Below, piece by piece: positions 15,592 through 21,401 of a DNA stretch of 39,708 bases. Position 1 is the stretch's first letter. Every line of letters begins with the position of its first letter. A program made the translations under genes and the position numbers. The notes under the pieces were generated by a model, which was given only the letters and a program-made list of their open reading frames with translations, had not been told where the DNA came from and did not search any database. The stretch spans positions 1-39,708 of IMG/VR virus record IMGVR_UViG_3300007735_000716; one strand, given 5' to 3'. This DNA is from a virus.

Positions 15592-15768
15592 TTAACCTCC
15601 TGTTGAATAGAATCCAGTCCCGTTAAACTTAACAGGCACAGGGCTATACTCTCGGCGCATTTCCCTGCCACAAGCAGGGCATTCTACCAAGTCATCTCTA
15701 TCATCTACGCTTCTAGATAAAGTAAGAAGCGTCTTGTCATCAACGCAACGATACTCATATGTCGGCAT
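15592..15768 (-). CDS. FmdB-like zinc-ribbon protein
   Basis: A 58-aa protein beginning MPTYEYRC, with ECPACGREM in the middle and FNGTGFYSTGG at the end. This is the opening and ending of the FmdB/CxxC-CxxC-SSSS putative regulatory family. The first CxxC is reduced to a single Cys (RCVDDK), so metal binding may be incomplete. Start overlaps the upstream stop (TAATG). Confidence 0.75.
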   Translation of the reverse strand: MPTYEYRCVDDKTLLTLSRSVDDRDDLVECPACGREMRREYSPVPVKFNGTGFYSTGG

Positions 15769-16007
15769 TAGTCTATCCTTTCTGCGTCAATAGGGGTAGG
15801 TGCTGTTGCTCTAGTCCCACACATAGAACATTCCATGTCAAGGAAATACATATCTATGCTACCATCTTCGCTGTCCCACATTAGTTTTACTGTCCATACA
15901 TTACAGCCACATGGACAAACTGTGGTTGGATTACCACGAATATCCATAGCCTGACTATAATCCTTAGGTTTCATATCATAGATACTCTTGTATCTTTTTG
16001 GTTTCAT
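15768..16007 (-). CDS. Zinc-ribbon protein
   Basis: A 79-aa protein from ATG 16007, which overlaps the upstream stop as TAATG. CPCGC (around residue 32) and CSMCG (around 62) make two Cys pairs separated by about 25 residues, a zinc-ribbon layout. Function unknown, possibly transcription-related. Confidence 0.65.
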   Translation of the reverse strand: MKPKRYKSIYDMKPKDYSQAMDIRGNPTTVCPCGCNVWTVKLMWDSEDGSIDMYFLDMECSMCGTRATAPTPIDAERID

Positions 16008-16411
16008 TAATACCAGCCTTTCTTGCTGAAATGTTTCCACGCATTACAAGGCGTTCCATATCTATTATAAATATAAACAAGCCCTCTGTCAATCTGTTTG
16101 GTTGCTGGAAGTTTAGGGTCTAGACCTAGTAATTGTGGGATACCTCCAGCGTTCTTGCCCATAACTTTAGTCTTGTTATAGGCATCGCTTCTCCAAGCAC
16201 TTTCCTTACCCCACAATTTAACTAGGCATGTGTATTGCTCATGTTGCCAGTCTAATAACTGGTCATAAGCATATGCTTTGCTATCCTCTATTGACCACTC
16301 TTCTTCTTTTTTATTATTCATAATGGGAGTGTCTGCTATAGGAAAAGCACTAGCAAATCCAATTAAGAACGCTGCTATAATAGCAAGCGTGCTTCTAGTT
16401 TTTATCTTCAT
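16007..16411 (-). CDS. Exported lytic-transglycosylase-like protein
   Basis: A 134-aa protein with an N-terminal signal or anchor (KIKTRSTLAIIAAFLIGFASA). The mature part has LVKLWGKESAWRSDAYN with the presumed catalytic Glu (E70), then NAGGIPQL (88-94), and ends GTPCNAWKHFSKKGWY. The E-S-x-W, G-x-x-G-I-P-Q pattern is that of SLT/Rpf-like actinobacterial transglycosylases. Two cysteines (62 and 122) could form a disulfide outside the cell. It is a second lysin, separate from the late lysis cassette and in the early-type leftward operon, next to WhiB. Confidence 0.75.
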   Translation of the reverse strand: MKIKTRSTLAIIAAFLIGFASAFPIADTPIMNNKKEEEWSIEDSKAYAYDQLLDWQHEQYTCLVKLWGKESAWRSDAYNKTKVMGKNAGGIPQLLGLDPKLPATKQIDRGLVYIYNRYGTPCNAWKHFSKKGWY

Positions 16412-16818
16412 AACTCTCCAGTAATCTCTCTCACCTTGTTAGCGAATAGAACCTTGTTAATTCTGTCAGATGATTGAACAGGTTGGTTAGCCATCAGTAA
16501 TCTTTCACCTGACATTTTACCTCCCCATATACCATAATCTAGGTTCTCCCTACGCATACCCTCTTGTAAGCATAGGTCTTTTACTTCACACTTACCGCAT
16601 ATGGATAGTGCTAGTAAAGACTTGTCAATGTTCTGTTGCTTCTGTGCTTTAGTAGGACCACCTCGCCTACCTAAATCTTCTACCTCTTCTGAGAACCATA
16701 GGTCAGGGTCAGGATACCTAGCGCATAATGCTTTATTATTAAAGGTCGTAATCTCTTCACGCATACCACGCTTGACCTTTAACTTATCCCAAAACAATGC
16801 CTTTCCTGGTGCTGCCAT
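16408..16818 (-). CDS. whiB: WhiB-family iron-sulfur regulator
   Basis: A 136-aa protein with the complete WhiB signature: C32 followed by PDPDLWF (36-42), C74-x2-C77-x5-C83 for the [4Fe-4S] cluster, and DYGIWGGKMSGER (94-106). WhiB proteins bind sigma-factor region 4 and exist only in Actinobacteria and their phages, so this gene is the main host marker. It probably retargets host transcription or blocks superinfection, as proposed for mycobacteriophage WhiB proteins. Its stop overlaps the transglycosylase start. Confidence 0.93.
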   Translation of the reverse strand: MAAPGKALFWDKLKVKRGMREEITTFNNKALCARYPDPDLWFSEEVEDLGRRGGPTKAQKQQNIDKSLLALSICGKCEVKDLCLQEGMRRENLDYGIWGGKMSGERLLMANQPVQSSDRINKVLFANKVREITGEL

Positions 16819-16821
16819 GTC

Positions 16822-17016
16822 TTATCCTCTATTGTGTGTTGGAACGCATACCTCTTGTATGGTAGCGTTAGTTAATTGTTTAGCCCACATTGTGGCTTCT
16901 TCTAAATCTTTGAATAAACCATAGGACACCATGCCATCTATTGTATCTGTCAGGGTTATGTATCCTGTAGTCCATGAACCTGCTGGCGCATGATTGACTT
17001 GTATATCTGTAGTCAT
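16822..17016 (-). CDS. Hypothetical 64-aa protein
   Basis: MTTDIQVNHAPAGSWTTGY..., a mixed alpha/beta small protein with RBS AAAGGA before the ATG. It ends 3 bp before the whiB start, hence co-transcribed. No motif recognised. Confidence 0.6.
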   Translation of the reverse strand: MTTDIQVNHAPAGSWTTGYITLTDTIDGMVSYGLFKDLEEATMWAKQLTNATIQEVCVPTHNRG

Positions 17017-17040
17017 GGTGTCCTTTCGGTTAGTGTTTGA

Positions 17041-17316
17041 TTAAGGAACAAAGACGACATCAACATAGCCGTCTAATCGTTCGTGCTTTGCGATAAGCCC
17101 ACGCTTACCTGTAATGTGCTTGTAAGTTCCGTCGCCTAGTGATACCCACATAGAGCGTGGCTTAAAGCGTGATTGGTCTTGCTGTGCTTTGACAATAGTG
17201 CCACGAACATAATAGTCGTTAGCATTATTAGGTAGAGAACTAAGTTCATCTACGATATCTTGTAGTGAATATGCGATACTTGTCAGGTAATCGCTATTGA
17301 TTGTCGTGTTCGGCAT
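17041..17316 (-). CDS. Hypothetical 91-aa protein
   Basis: MPNTTINSDYLTSIAYS..., with a helical first half and a beta-rich second half (MWVSLGDGTYKHITGKRGLIAKHERLDGYVDVVFVP). RBS GAAAGG precedes the ATG. An extended -10 (TGCTATATG) lies about 25 bases upstream in the 113-bp gap, so it may have its own weak promoter. No family recognised. Confidence 0.6.
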   Translation of the reverse strand: MPNTTINSDYLTSIAYSLQDIVDELSSLPNNANDYYVRGTIVKAQQDQSRFKPRSMWVSLGDGTYKHITGKRGLIAKHERLDGYVDVVFVP

Positions 17317-17429
17317 ATCTTACCTTTCGTTATTGTGTATCCCATATAGCACCTTACTAAATGGGGGTGAGCAGTTTAATGTCGTGCTCAGGACAATCCG
17401 ATAACCGCAGTCAAGGGCTAAAAGGAATA

Positions 17430-18326
17430 CTAGAAGTCAAGTGGTTGCTTACTCTTCCACTTCGCACCATACCAAGCGTGTTCATCTAATAAATAATTAT
17501 TTACATATTCGTATTCAGTAATAATAGAGTTCCTATCGTCATCATTATAGCACATACAATCGCTCATAACTGTGCCACAATCATAGCAAGAATTACAATC
17601 GTAGCAGTAGTATGGATTGACTTCCATATCTATCTTGCTATCGCACCACCCACAATGGGCTACATCTTCGTCATCTTCATAGACGCTACCACCTAAAGAC
17701 TTGTCTGTATAATCATCATACCCATAGTAGTTAGTGTATGAAGTAGTGCGTGGTGTAGATACTGTGCGCTTATGTGATTGGTTAGACCACCATACACCGC
17801 TATCGTCCCATGCGCCTAGACTTTCGTTAATAATATACATAGTGTATTTGGCACTAGGGTCTAAGGTCATGATTGCCACCTTACTACCACTAGCCCAAGA
17901 CGACACCATATCATATACATATTCGTCATCTAGCGCAGACACACCACCTAGTCGTGGCAGCAATTCTTCTGCCATAATTCTAGTGTCGCTACGCTTATCA
18001 CCTTTAGGTATATGAATATCTAGCACGCCATTGTGCGCAAGATAAGTCAAGTCGCTACCACCTACTTGAAATGGGTGGCAGTTCTGTTCGTTCTTAACGC
18101 CATGAGTAGCGTATCTAGCGTGCCACATAGCGTAGCCACTAGGATACTGCTCACGCAATTCTAAGAACCGCTTGATTGACTTCTTCGCAGACATACTGCG
18201 TTCAGATATAATACCTTCGGGTGTCTGTATCGCAAAGCCGAAGCCATGCGGATTACTACACGCACCATTATGTAGGTCATCTTTACTCGGTGTCGAGTTA
18301 GGATTACATACTACTAATAGACACAT
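17430..18326 (-). CDS. Class II glutamine amidotransferase with Cys-rich tail
   Basis: A 298-aa protein starting MC, so Cys2 becomes the N-terminal nucleophile of an Ntn hydrolase. Other family marks: HGFGFA (27-32), WHARYATHG (68-76), NCHPF (82-86), LAHNG (96-100) and SDTRIMAEEL (113-121). This domain frees ammonia from glutamine. Residues 224-260 add eight cysteines in pairs, a zinc-binding tail not usual for the family. It starts 11 bp after the amidoligase gene and probably feeds ammonia to, or works on the same substrate as, that enzyme. Confidence 0.88.
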   Translation of the reverse strand: MCLLVVCNPNSTPSKDDLHNGACSNPHGFGFAIQTPEGIISERSMSAKKSIKRFLELREQYPSGYAMWHARYATHGVKNEQNCHPFQVGGSDLTYLAHNGVLDIHIPKGDKRSDTRIMAEELLPRLGGVSALDDEYVYDMVSSWASGSKVAIMTLDPSAKYTMYIINESLGAWDDSGVWWSNQSHKRTVSTPRTTSYTNYYGYDDYTDKSLGGSVYEDDEDVAHCGWCDSKIDMEVNPYYCYDCNSCYDCGTVMSDCMCYNDDDRNSIITEYEYVNNYLLDEHAWYGAKWKSKQPLDF

Positions 18327-18337
18327 ACCTACCCCCT

Positions 18338-19546
18338 TTACGCATTAACTAGTTCTTTACTATCTATACTTAATGAGCGCACTTTGGACATGCGCTCATA
18401 TAAGTCAGGATAGAAGCCATTGTTTGCTTCTACATATTCATAGAACCAATCCCAACCTAGCATACCTAACTTCACATCAGATATGGTAAGGTTGCGAGTA
18501 TATTCTATACTTGCGTGTGCTAATTGTATAGCACTATGAACACCACTAGGTTTAGTAGTTCCTCTAAAGAACCGCAGTTCTAGCGTGTGTAAGTTCTGCG
18601 TATTCACCGCAGAATATCTCTCGGTCATGGCTTCTCTAGGCGACTTGACCTTATCGGCTAGCGAGAAGTATGGTCTATCGTATTCGTCATACTTCCATAC
18701 ATCACTAAACTTAGCATAGTCGGACTTGCGACCTGCGAACTTCATCATCTCTGGTGCGTTCTTATAGATAAGTGTTAGCCACCTATGCGTATGCGCACCA
18801 CCCTTAAACCCTGCCCTGCTTACATGGATATGTAGTCCGCAGTTCTTAGCGTCCCATGCCCTTGCTTCGTGGTTATCTCTAAGATAATCTAAGGTCTTGT
18901 CGAACACTTTCATATTTGACCACTTGCTAAAGGATATAGGGTGAGATACTAACTCGAACCCTCTATACCCACCTGCGTTAATACTACTATCCTCTTTCAT
19001 GTAGAACCAATTACCTAGTCTATCATGAACATAGTCGGAACTACCTCGCAAATCCCCCGACCTAATCTCCATCTCTAATTCTATACCGAAGTATAGGTTA
19101 TTCTTATCTTCACCTATAAATCTAGGGTCGGGCTTGTATGAGTAGTTATGGACACGACCACCGCCATTACTTTCACCGCAACTATTACACTCACTTTCGT
19201 AGTGTTCATCACAATCATCACAGAAGGTAGAGTCATTTTCCGCACAATACTCGCACCAATACTCGCTTCTATCGTTAATCTCATACATGCTTACATTGTC
19301 GCTGTATTGGTTCTCGCAACGCTCACACCAACTACTATGATTATCAGCGCAGTATTCGCACCAAGTTCCTTCACCTTCGATATATCTGCTATTCTCAGCA
19401 TAGCAGTATTCTTCACACCGATTACAATATGCCCGACAATCTTCACATAATAGTTCATCATTGACCACTACTAATTCATCTTCGTCAGTAGTAGTATAAC
19501 TACATGAACCGCAACTATGTTCTACTTCTTCATCATCTATCGGCAT
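18338..19546 (-). CDS. Cys-rich amidoligase (glutamine-synthetase-like fold)
   Basis: A 402-aa protein. Residues 12-123 hold 17 cysteines in CxxC pairs, probably four or more zinc knuckles in repeats ending WCEYCA. Residues 150-400 match the putative amidoligase family: FGIELEME (153-160), KEDSSI (184-189), GFELVSHP (196-203), CGLHIHVS (236-243) and the N-T-Q-N-x-H-T-L-E-L-R-F-F-R-G-T block (315-330). Such enzymes form amide bonds using ATP. RBS AAGGGG and a perfect promoter lie directly upstream. The target (wall peptide, protein or metabolite) is unknown. Confidence 0.85.
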   Translation of the reverse strand: MPIDDEEVEHSCGSCSYTTTDEDELVVVNDELLCEDCRAYCNRCEEYCYAENSRYIEGEGTWCEYCADNHSSWCERCENQYSDNVSMYEINDRSEYWCEYCAENDSTFCDDCDEHYESECNSCGESNGGGRVHNYSYKPDPRFIGEDKNNLYFGIELEMEIRSGDLRGSSDYVHDRLGNWFYMKEDSSINAGGYRGFELVSHPISFSKWSNMKVFDKTLDYLRDNHEARAWDAKNCGLHIHVSRAGFKGGAHTHRWLTLIYKNAPEMMKFAGRKSDYAKFSDVWKYDEYDRPYFSLADKVKSPREAMTERYSAVNTQNLHTLELRFFRGTTKPSGVHSAIQLAHASIEYTRNLTISDVKLGMLGWDWFYEYVEANNGFYPDLYERMSKVRSLSIDSKELVNA

Positions 19547-19569
19547 ATCATCACCCCCTTGTAGCCTAT

Positions 19570-19625
19570 ATTATAGCACCTTGCTATAACTTAGTCAAGC
19601 ACCTTTAGTGTGTCGTTAATCACAC
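19570..19625 (-). promoter_or_regulatory. Promoter with CRP-like site for the amidoligase operon
   Basis: On the minus strand: TTGACT (19598-19593), 17-base spacer, TATAAT (19575-19570) with TGC before it (extended -10). Nine bases upstream of the -35 is GTGTGA-TTAACG-ACACAC (19625-19608), one mismatch from the palindrome found at the 20.7-20.9 kb promoters, with the same 9-base gap as two of them. Transcription would start about 17 bases before the amidoligase ATG. The site lies inside the end of the 57-aa gene. Confidence 0.85.
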
Positions 19626-19764
19626 TATCGGCTATCTTGCTTCTTAATTCTTCTATCTCCATTACTAACACCTTGAAGTCATTACGCTTATGGCGTTCTT
19701 CTTCGGTGCGTAGTGCTTGTCTGATTACTACAAGTTCTCTCTCAGACAATTCTAAGGTTATCAT
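19591..19764 (-). CDS. 57-aa coiled-coil protein
   Basis: MITLELSERELVVIRQAL..., charged and helical (LRTEEERHKRND, VMEIEELRSKI). Starts on the stop of the upstream gene (ATGA, 19764-19761). Its last codons contain the -35 and operator of the amidoligase promoter, so upstream transcription runs through that promoter. Unknown role. Confidence 0.65.
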   Translation of the reverse strand: MITLELSERELVVIRQALRTEEERHKRNDFKVLVMEIEELRSKIADSVINDTLKVLD

Positions 19765-19979
19765 AGTTCGGCTTCTTCTTCTAAGTCTAACTCGATACCT
19801 TGATTAAGCCTATCTTCCATGCCGAACTCATAGCCACTATACCATATAGCAGTTAGTCGTTCGACCATATCTTGAACCGCCATATCATAATCGGCTATCT
19901 CAGAATTGTCTAACTCTAAGATATTAACCGCTTGTCTGACTAGTTCAGCGTTAATCTTATCTACTAGGTCATCTTCCAC
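19761..19979 (-). CDS. Hypothetical 72-aa acidic helical protein
   Basis: GTG start overlapping the preceding stop by one base (TAGTG). Sequence MEDDLVDKINAELVRQ..., helical and acidic, with Trp/Tyr in IWYSGYEFGMEDRL. No family recognised. Coupled to both neighbours by overlap. Confidence 0.6.
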   Translation of the reverse strand: MEDDLVDKINAELVRQAVNILELDNSEIADYDMAVQDMVERLTAIWYSGYEFGMEDRLNQGIELDLEEEAEL

Positions 19980-20080
19980 TATCGACCCCTATACTCTAGG
20001 CGACCTTGTAATCTATTCACTCTAGCAACTAGAGCGATAATCGCTAAGGTCTGAACTGCCACTAGTATCTCTAATAGCAT
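19979..20080 (-). CDS. 33-aa single-pass membrane peptide
   Basis: ATG with GGATAAG upstream; the product MLLEILVAVQTLAIIALVARV plus a basic tail (NRLQGRLEYRGR) is a membrane helix followed by positive residues, so N-out/C-in is likely. It is the first gene after the strong promoter at 20134-20106 and overlaps the next start (TAGTG). It could be a membrane-perturbing or superinfection peptide. Confidence 0.6.
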   Translation of the reverse strand: MLLEILVAVQTLAIIALVARVNRLQGRLEYRGR

Positions 20081-20105
20081 ATCTTATCCTCTCTACTTAT
20101 ACCTA

Positions 20106-20134
20106 AGTATAGCATACTTAGGGCTACAAGTCAA
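20106..20134 (-). promoter_or_regulatory. Leftward sigma70-type promoter
   Basis: TTGACT (20134-20129), 17-base spacer, TATACT (20111-20106) preceded by TGC. It shares GGGTGCTTGACT with the amidoligase promoter (GGTGCTTGACT). Expected start about 20099, upstream of the 33-aa membrane peptide. No CRP-like palindrome is seen; instead a tRNA-like element lies 20 bases upstream. Confidence 0.85.
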
Positions 20135-20154
20135 GCACCCTCGACTTATGGCGT

Positions 20155-20204
20155 GTCCTAGTAGGGTATCGAACCCTAAGCATACCGAACCTATCGGCTA
20201 GGAC
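20155..20204 (-). ncRNA. 50-nt tRNA-like element lacking a D arm
   Basis: On the minus strand a perfect 7-bp acceptor-like stem (GTCCTAG / CTAGGAC) encloses a 13-base hairpin (CCGA-loop-TCGG), six linker bases, and a canonical T arm: TAGGG, loop TTCGATA, CCCTA. The T loop fits the TTCRANN consensus and leads directly into the 3' acceptor strand. A D arm and a full anticodon arm are absent. It may be a degenerate tRNA, a tRNA-mimicking RNA, or a DNA palindrome acting as an operator. Confidence 0.4.
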
Positions 20205-20213
20205 TATCGGTGG

Positions 20214-20540
20214 TTAGTTATACTCACCGACTAACTTGCGATAATTCTGCGCTTGTTGCGCCTCGAACTCACGCTTGCGTTCTTCTAGGGCTATTGCCCG
20301 TAATTCATCAGCAGTTAAGGGTTTAGGGGTAGTATCGGTAGGCTTAGCGTTCTTAGCGACACGCTTAGCCAATTTAACCGCAGGACTATTCTCGACTACT
20401 GCGATTATATTGCCCGACTTATCACGCACCACGACCTCGCTGAACTTGCGTGAGCGTGAGCCTTTCCACGCTACGCTAGCCCTAACTTGTCTAGGTGGTG
20501 TGATAATACTACCCATAACCCCATAAGGGTTATAGGACAC
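20214..20540 (-). CDS. Hypothetical basic protein, first gene of the leftward block
   Basis: A 108-aa protein from GTG 20540, preferred because AAAGGTGAG sits just upstream; a GTG at 20555 would remove that RBS. The N-terminal half is beta-rich (SVAWKGSRSRKFSEVVVRDKSGNIIAVVE); the C-terminal half is basic and helical (ERKREFEAQQAQNYRKLV). It lies behind three tandem promoters and a structured leader, so probably an early, highly expressed protein. No family recognised. Confidence 0.65.
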   Translation of the reverse strand: MSYNPYGVMGSIITPPRQVRASVAWKGSRSRKFSEVVVRDKSGNIIAVVENSPAVKLAKRVAKNAKPTDTTPKPLTADELRAIALEERKREFEAQQAQNYRKLVGEYN

Positions 20541-20559
20541 TATCTCACCTTTCACTAGG

Positions 20560-20657
20560 GGTTATATGGCTAAGTAGTAGTTAGGGTCGTGATACCATAG
20601 GCGACCTACTGCTACTAGTAATCTAATCAAGCCTAACTACTGCTTAACCATATAACC
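20560..20657 (-). promoter_or_regulatory. 26-bp inverted repeat in the leader of the first leftward gene
   Basis: Arms 20560-20585 and 20632-20657 are complementary at 24 of 26 positions, one exception being a G-U wobble in RNA; the loop is 46 bases. It starts about 18 bases after the predicted start of promoter PL3 and ends next to the RBS of the 108-aa gene. Such a long hairpin in the 5' leader could control translation or termination. No U tract follows. Confidence 0.75.
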
Positions 20658-20681
20658 TTATTTAGTTTTAATTACTGCGTA

Positions 20682-20747
20682 ATTCTATCACGCTTAATTG
20701 TGTTAGTCAAGTGCGACACGCTCTAATTGGTGTGAAGTGTATCACAC
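20682..20747 (-). promoter_or_regulatory. Leftward promoter PL3 with CRP-like operator
   Basis: TTGACT (20710-20705), 17-base spacer, TAGAAT (20687-20682). The palindrome GTGTGA-TACACT-TCACAC (20747-20730) lies 19 bases upstream of the -35, exactly 10 more than in PL1 and PL2. It matches the TGTGA-N6-TCACA consensus of CRP/GlxR regulators. Downstream sequence TACGCAGTAATTAAA resembles that after PL2, indicating a duplicated unit. Confidence 0.87.
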
Positions 20748-20801
20748 GCCACTAGGCGATATATCCGAACTGCCTAACCTTATTTAATTGTGATACTGCG
20801 T

Positions 20802-20858
20802 ATCTTACCACGCCTAGATATGGAAGTCAAGTCGTGTCGGTGTGATTTACCTCACACC
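20802..20858 (-). promoter_or_regulatory. Leftward promoter PL2 with perfect CRP-like operator
   Basis: TTGACT (20830-20825), 17-base spacer, TAAGAT (20807-20802). The perfect palindrome GGTGTGA-GGTAAA-TCACACC (20858-20839) has its 18-bp core 9 bases upstream of the -35. GCGTGG directly before the -10 is shared with PL1. Confidence 0.87.
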
Positions 20859-20871
20859 ATATTAGGGCGGG

Positions 20872-20927
20872 ATTATACCACGCCACCCCTAAGAAGTCAA
20901 GTGTATATGGTGTGGTGTCTATCACAC
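20872..20927 (-). promoter_or_regulatory. Leftward promoter PL1 with CRP-like operator
   Basis: TTGACT (20900-20895), 17-base spacer, TATAAT (20877-20872). The operator GTGTGA-TAGACA-CCACAC (20927-20910) differs at one position from a perfect palindrome and lies 9 bases upstream of the -35. An SOS-box-like site adjoins it. This is the most upstream of three tandem promoters. Confidence 0.87.
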
Positions 20928-20941
20928 GAACATCTGTTCGA
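20926..20941. promoter_or_regulatory. LexA (SOS) box-like site
   Basis: ACGAAC-ATCT-GTTCGA matches the actinobacterial LexA consensus TCGAAC-N4-GTTCGA at 11 of 12 defined positions. It abuts the upstream edge of the PL1 operator, so LexA and a CRP-like protein could interfere there. It lies upstream of PL1 rather than over it, so the regulatory sign is unclear. Confidence 0.6.
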
Positions 20942-21125
20942 TTACTGGTGAGTAATATAATTATAGGGTGAGCCCTAGATATTCATAATTAAATATGCCA
21001 CCCCCCTAGAACTTATAGTGTCGGGAGATAGTCAAGCACCGACAATACCTTCCAGCGTTAAATTGTCGATAAATCTATATATCTACATGTCGATATTTTG
21101 AGGGTAGGGTTATTAAAGAAGGGTG
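20942..21125. other. Rest of the gene-free divergent region
   Basis: No gene is supported here. It contains a fifth GGTGCTTGACT motif on the minus strand (around 21036) framed by TGTCGG/CCGACA, but without a good -10 at 16-18 bases. It also has two direct TGTCGATA copies (21065-21072 and 21090-21097). These may be decayed promoter or binding sites. Confidence 0.4.
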
Positions 21126-21178
21126 CGGGGGGCATGTATAGTATCCCACAATAATTTTCTGTTATATGTAGCCCCCCG
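21126..21178. repeat. Strong GC inverted repeat, candidate packaging-signal structure
   Basis: CGGGGGGC (21126-21133) and GCCCCCCG (21171-21178) form a perfect 8-bp stem, extendable by two pairs, around a 37-base AT-rich loop. In an otherwise AT-rich region about 220 bp before terL, it might be a terminase recognition site (pac or cos) or a bidirectional terminator. Assignment to packaging is inference from position. Confidence 0.5.
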
Positions 21179-21214
21179 TATATATACCTAAATTGGACAT
21201 ATTATAAGTATTTT

Positions 21215-21235
21215 ACCGAACTTTGTTCGGTTTTC
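21215..21235 (+). terminator. Short terminator hairpin upstream of terL
   Basis: ACCGAAC (21215-21221), TTT loop, GTTCGGT (21225-21231), then TTTC. A perfect 7-bp stem with a short U tract, placed to stop rightward transcription before the terL promoter candidate. Confidence 0.65.
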
Positions 21236-21239
21236 ATAT

Positions 21240-21267
21240 TTGAACAGGTTATCTATATATGTAATAT
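21240..21267 (+). promoter_or_regulatory. Candidate terL promoter
   Basis: TTGAAC (21240-21245), 16-base spacer, TAATAT (21262-21267). A weaker match than the leftward promoters. The start would be near 21274, just before the terminator/antiterminator structure at 21282-21313, giving a leader of about 128 bases. A phage-sigma promoter of unknown sequence is an alternative. Confidence 0.45.
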
Positions 21268-21281
21268 TAATTCCATATATA

Positions 21282-21313
21282 GGGAGTTGGCTCCCTTTTA
21301 TTCCGCCAACTCC
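21282..21313 (+). terminator. Terminator/antiterminator switch in the terL leader
   Basis: GGGAG-TTGG-CTCCC followed by TTTTATT (21282-21302) is an intrinsic terminator. The overlapping segment GGAGTTGGC (21283-21291) can instead pair perfectly with GCCAACTCC (21305-21313), which would destroy the terminator. The two folds are mutually exclusive, as in attenuators. It lies 89 bp before the terL start. Confidence 0.6.
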
Positions 21314-21401
21314 TATTATAATATATATTATTATTATATATAAATGGGTGAGGTCTGTCCGTTTTACCTTACCGTTAAATGACCGTTTTATAGGAGGCTT
21401 C

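Noticed and set aside
17404-17441. Two minus-strand TTGACT motifs near 17415 and 17437
   Set aside because: One is the end of the amidotransferase coding sequence, and neither has a -10-like hexamer at 16-18 bases.
21024-21036. Fifth GGTGCTTGACT as an active promoter
   Set aside because: The best -10 candidate (TATAAG) is only 12 bases away; kept only as a possible decayed promoter.
21215-21231. Second SOS-box-like CGAAC/GTTCG pair
   Set aside because: The arms are separated by 3 bases rather than the 4 needed for the LexA consensus, and TTTTC follows, so it is better explained as a terminator hairpin.
20556-21401. CRISPR array or iteron origin in the repeat-rich divergent region
   Set aside because: The repeats are promoter and operator elements with irregular spacing, not equal direct repeats with spacers.
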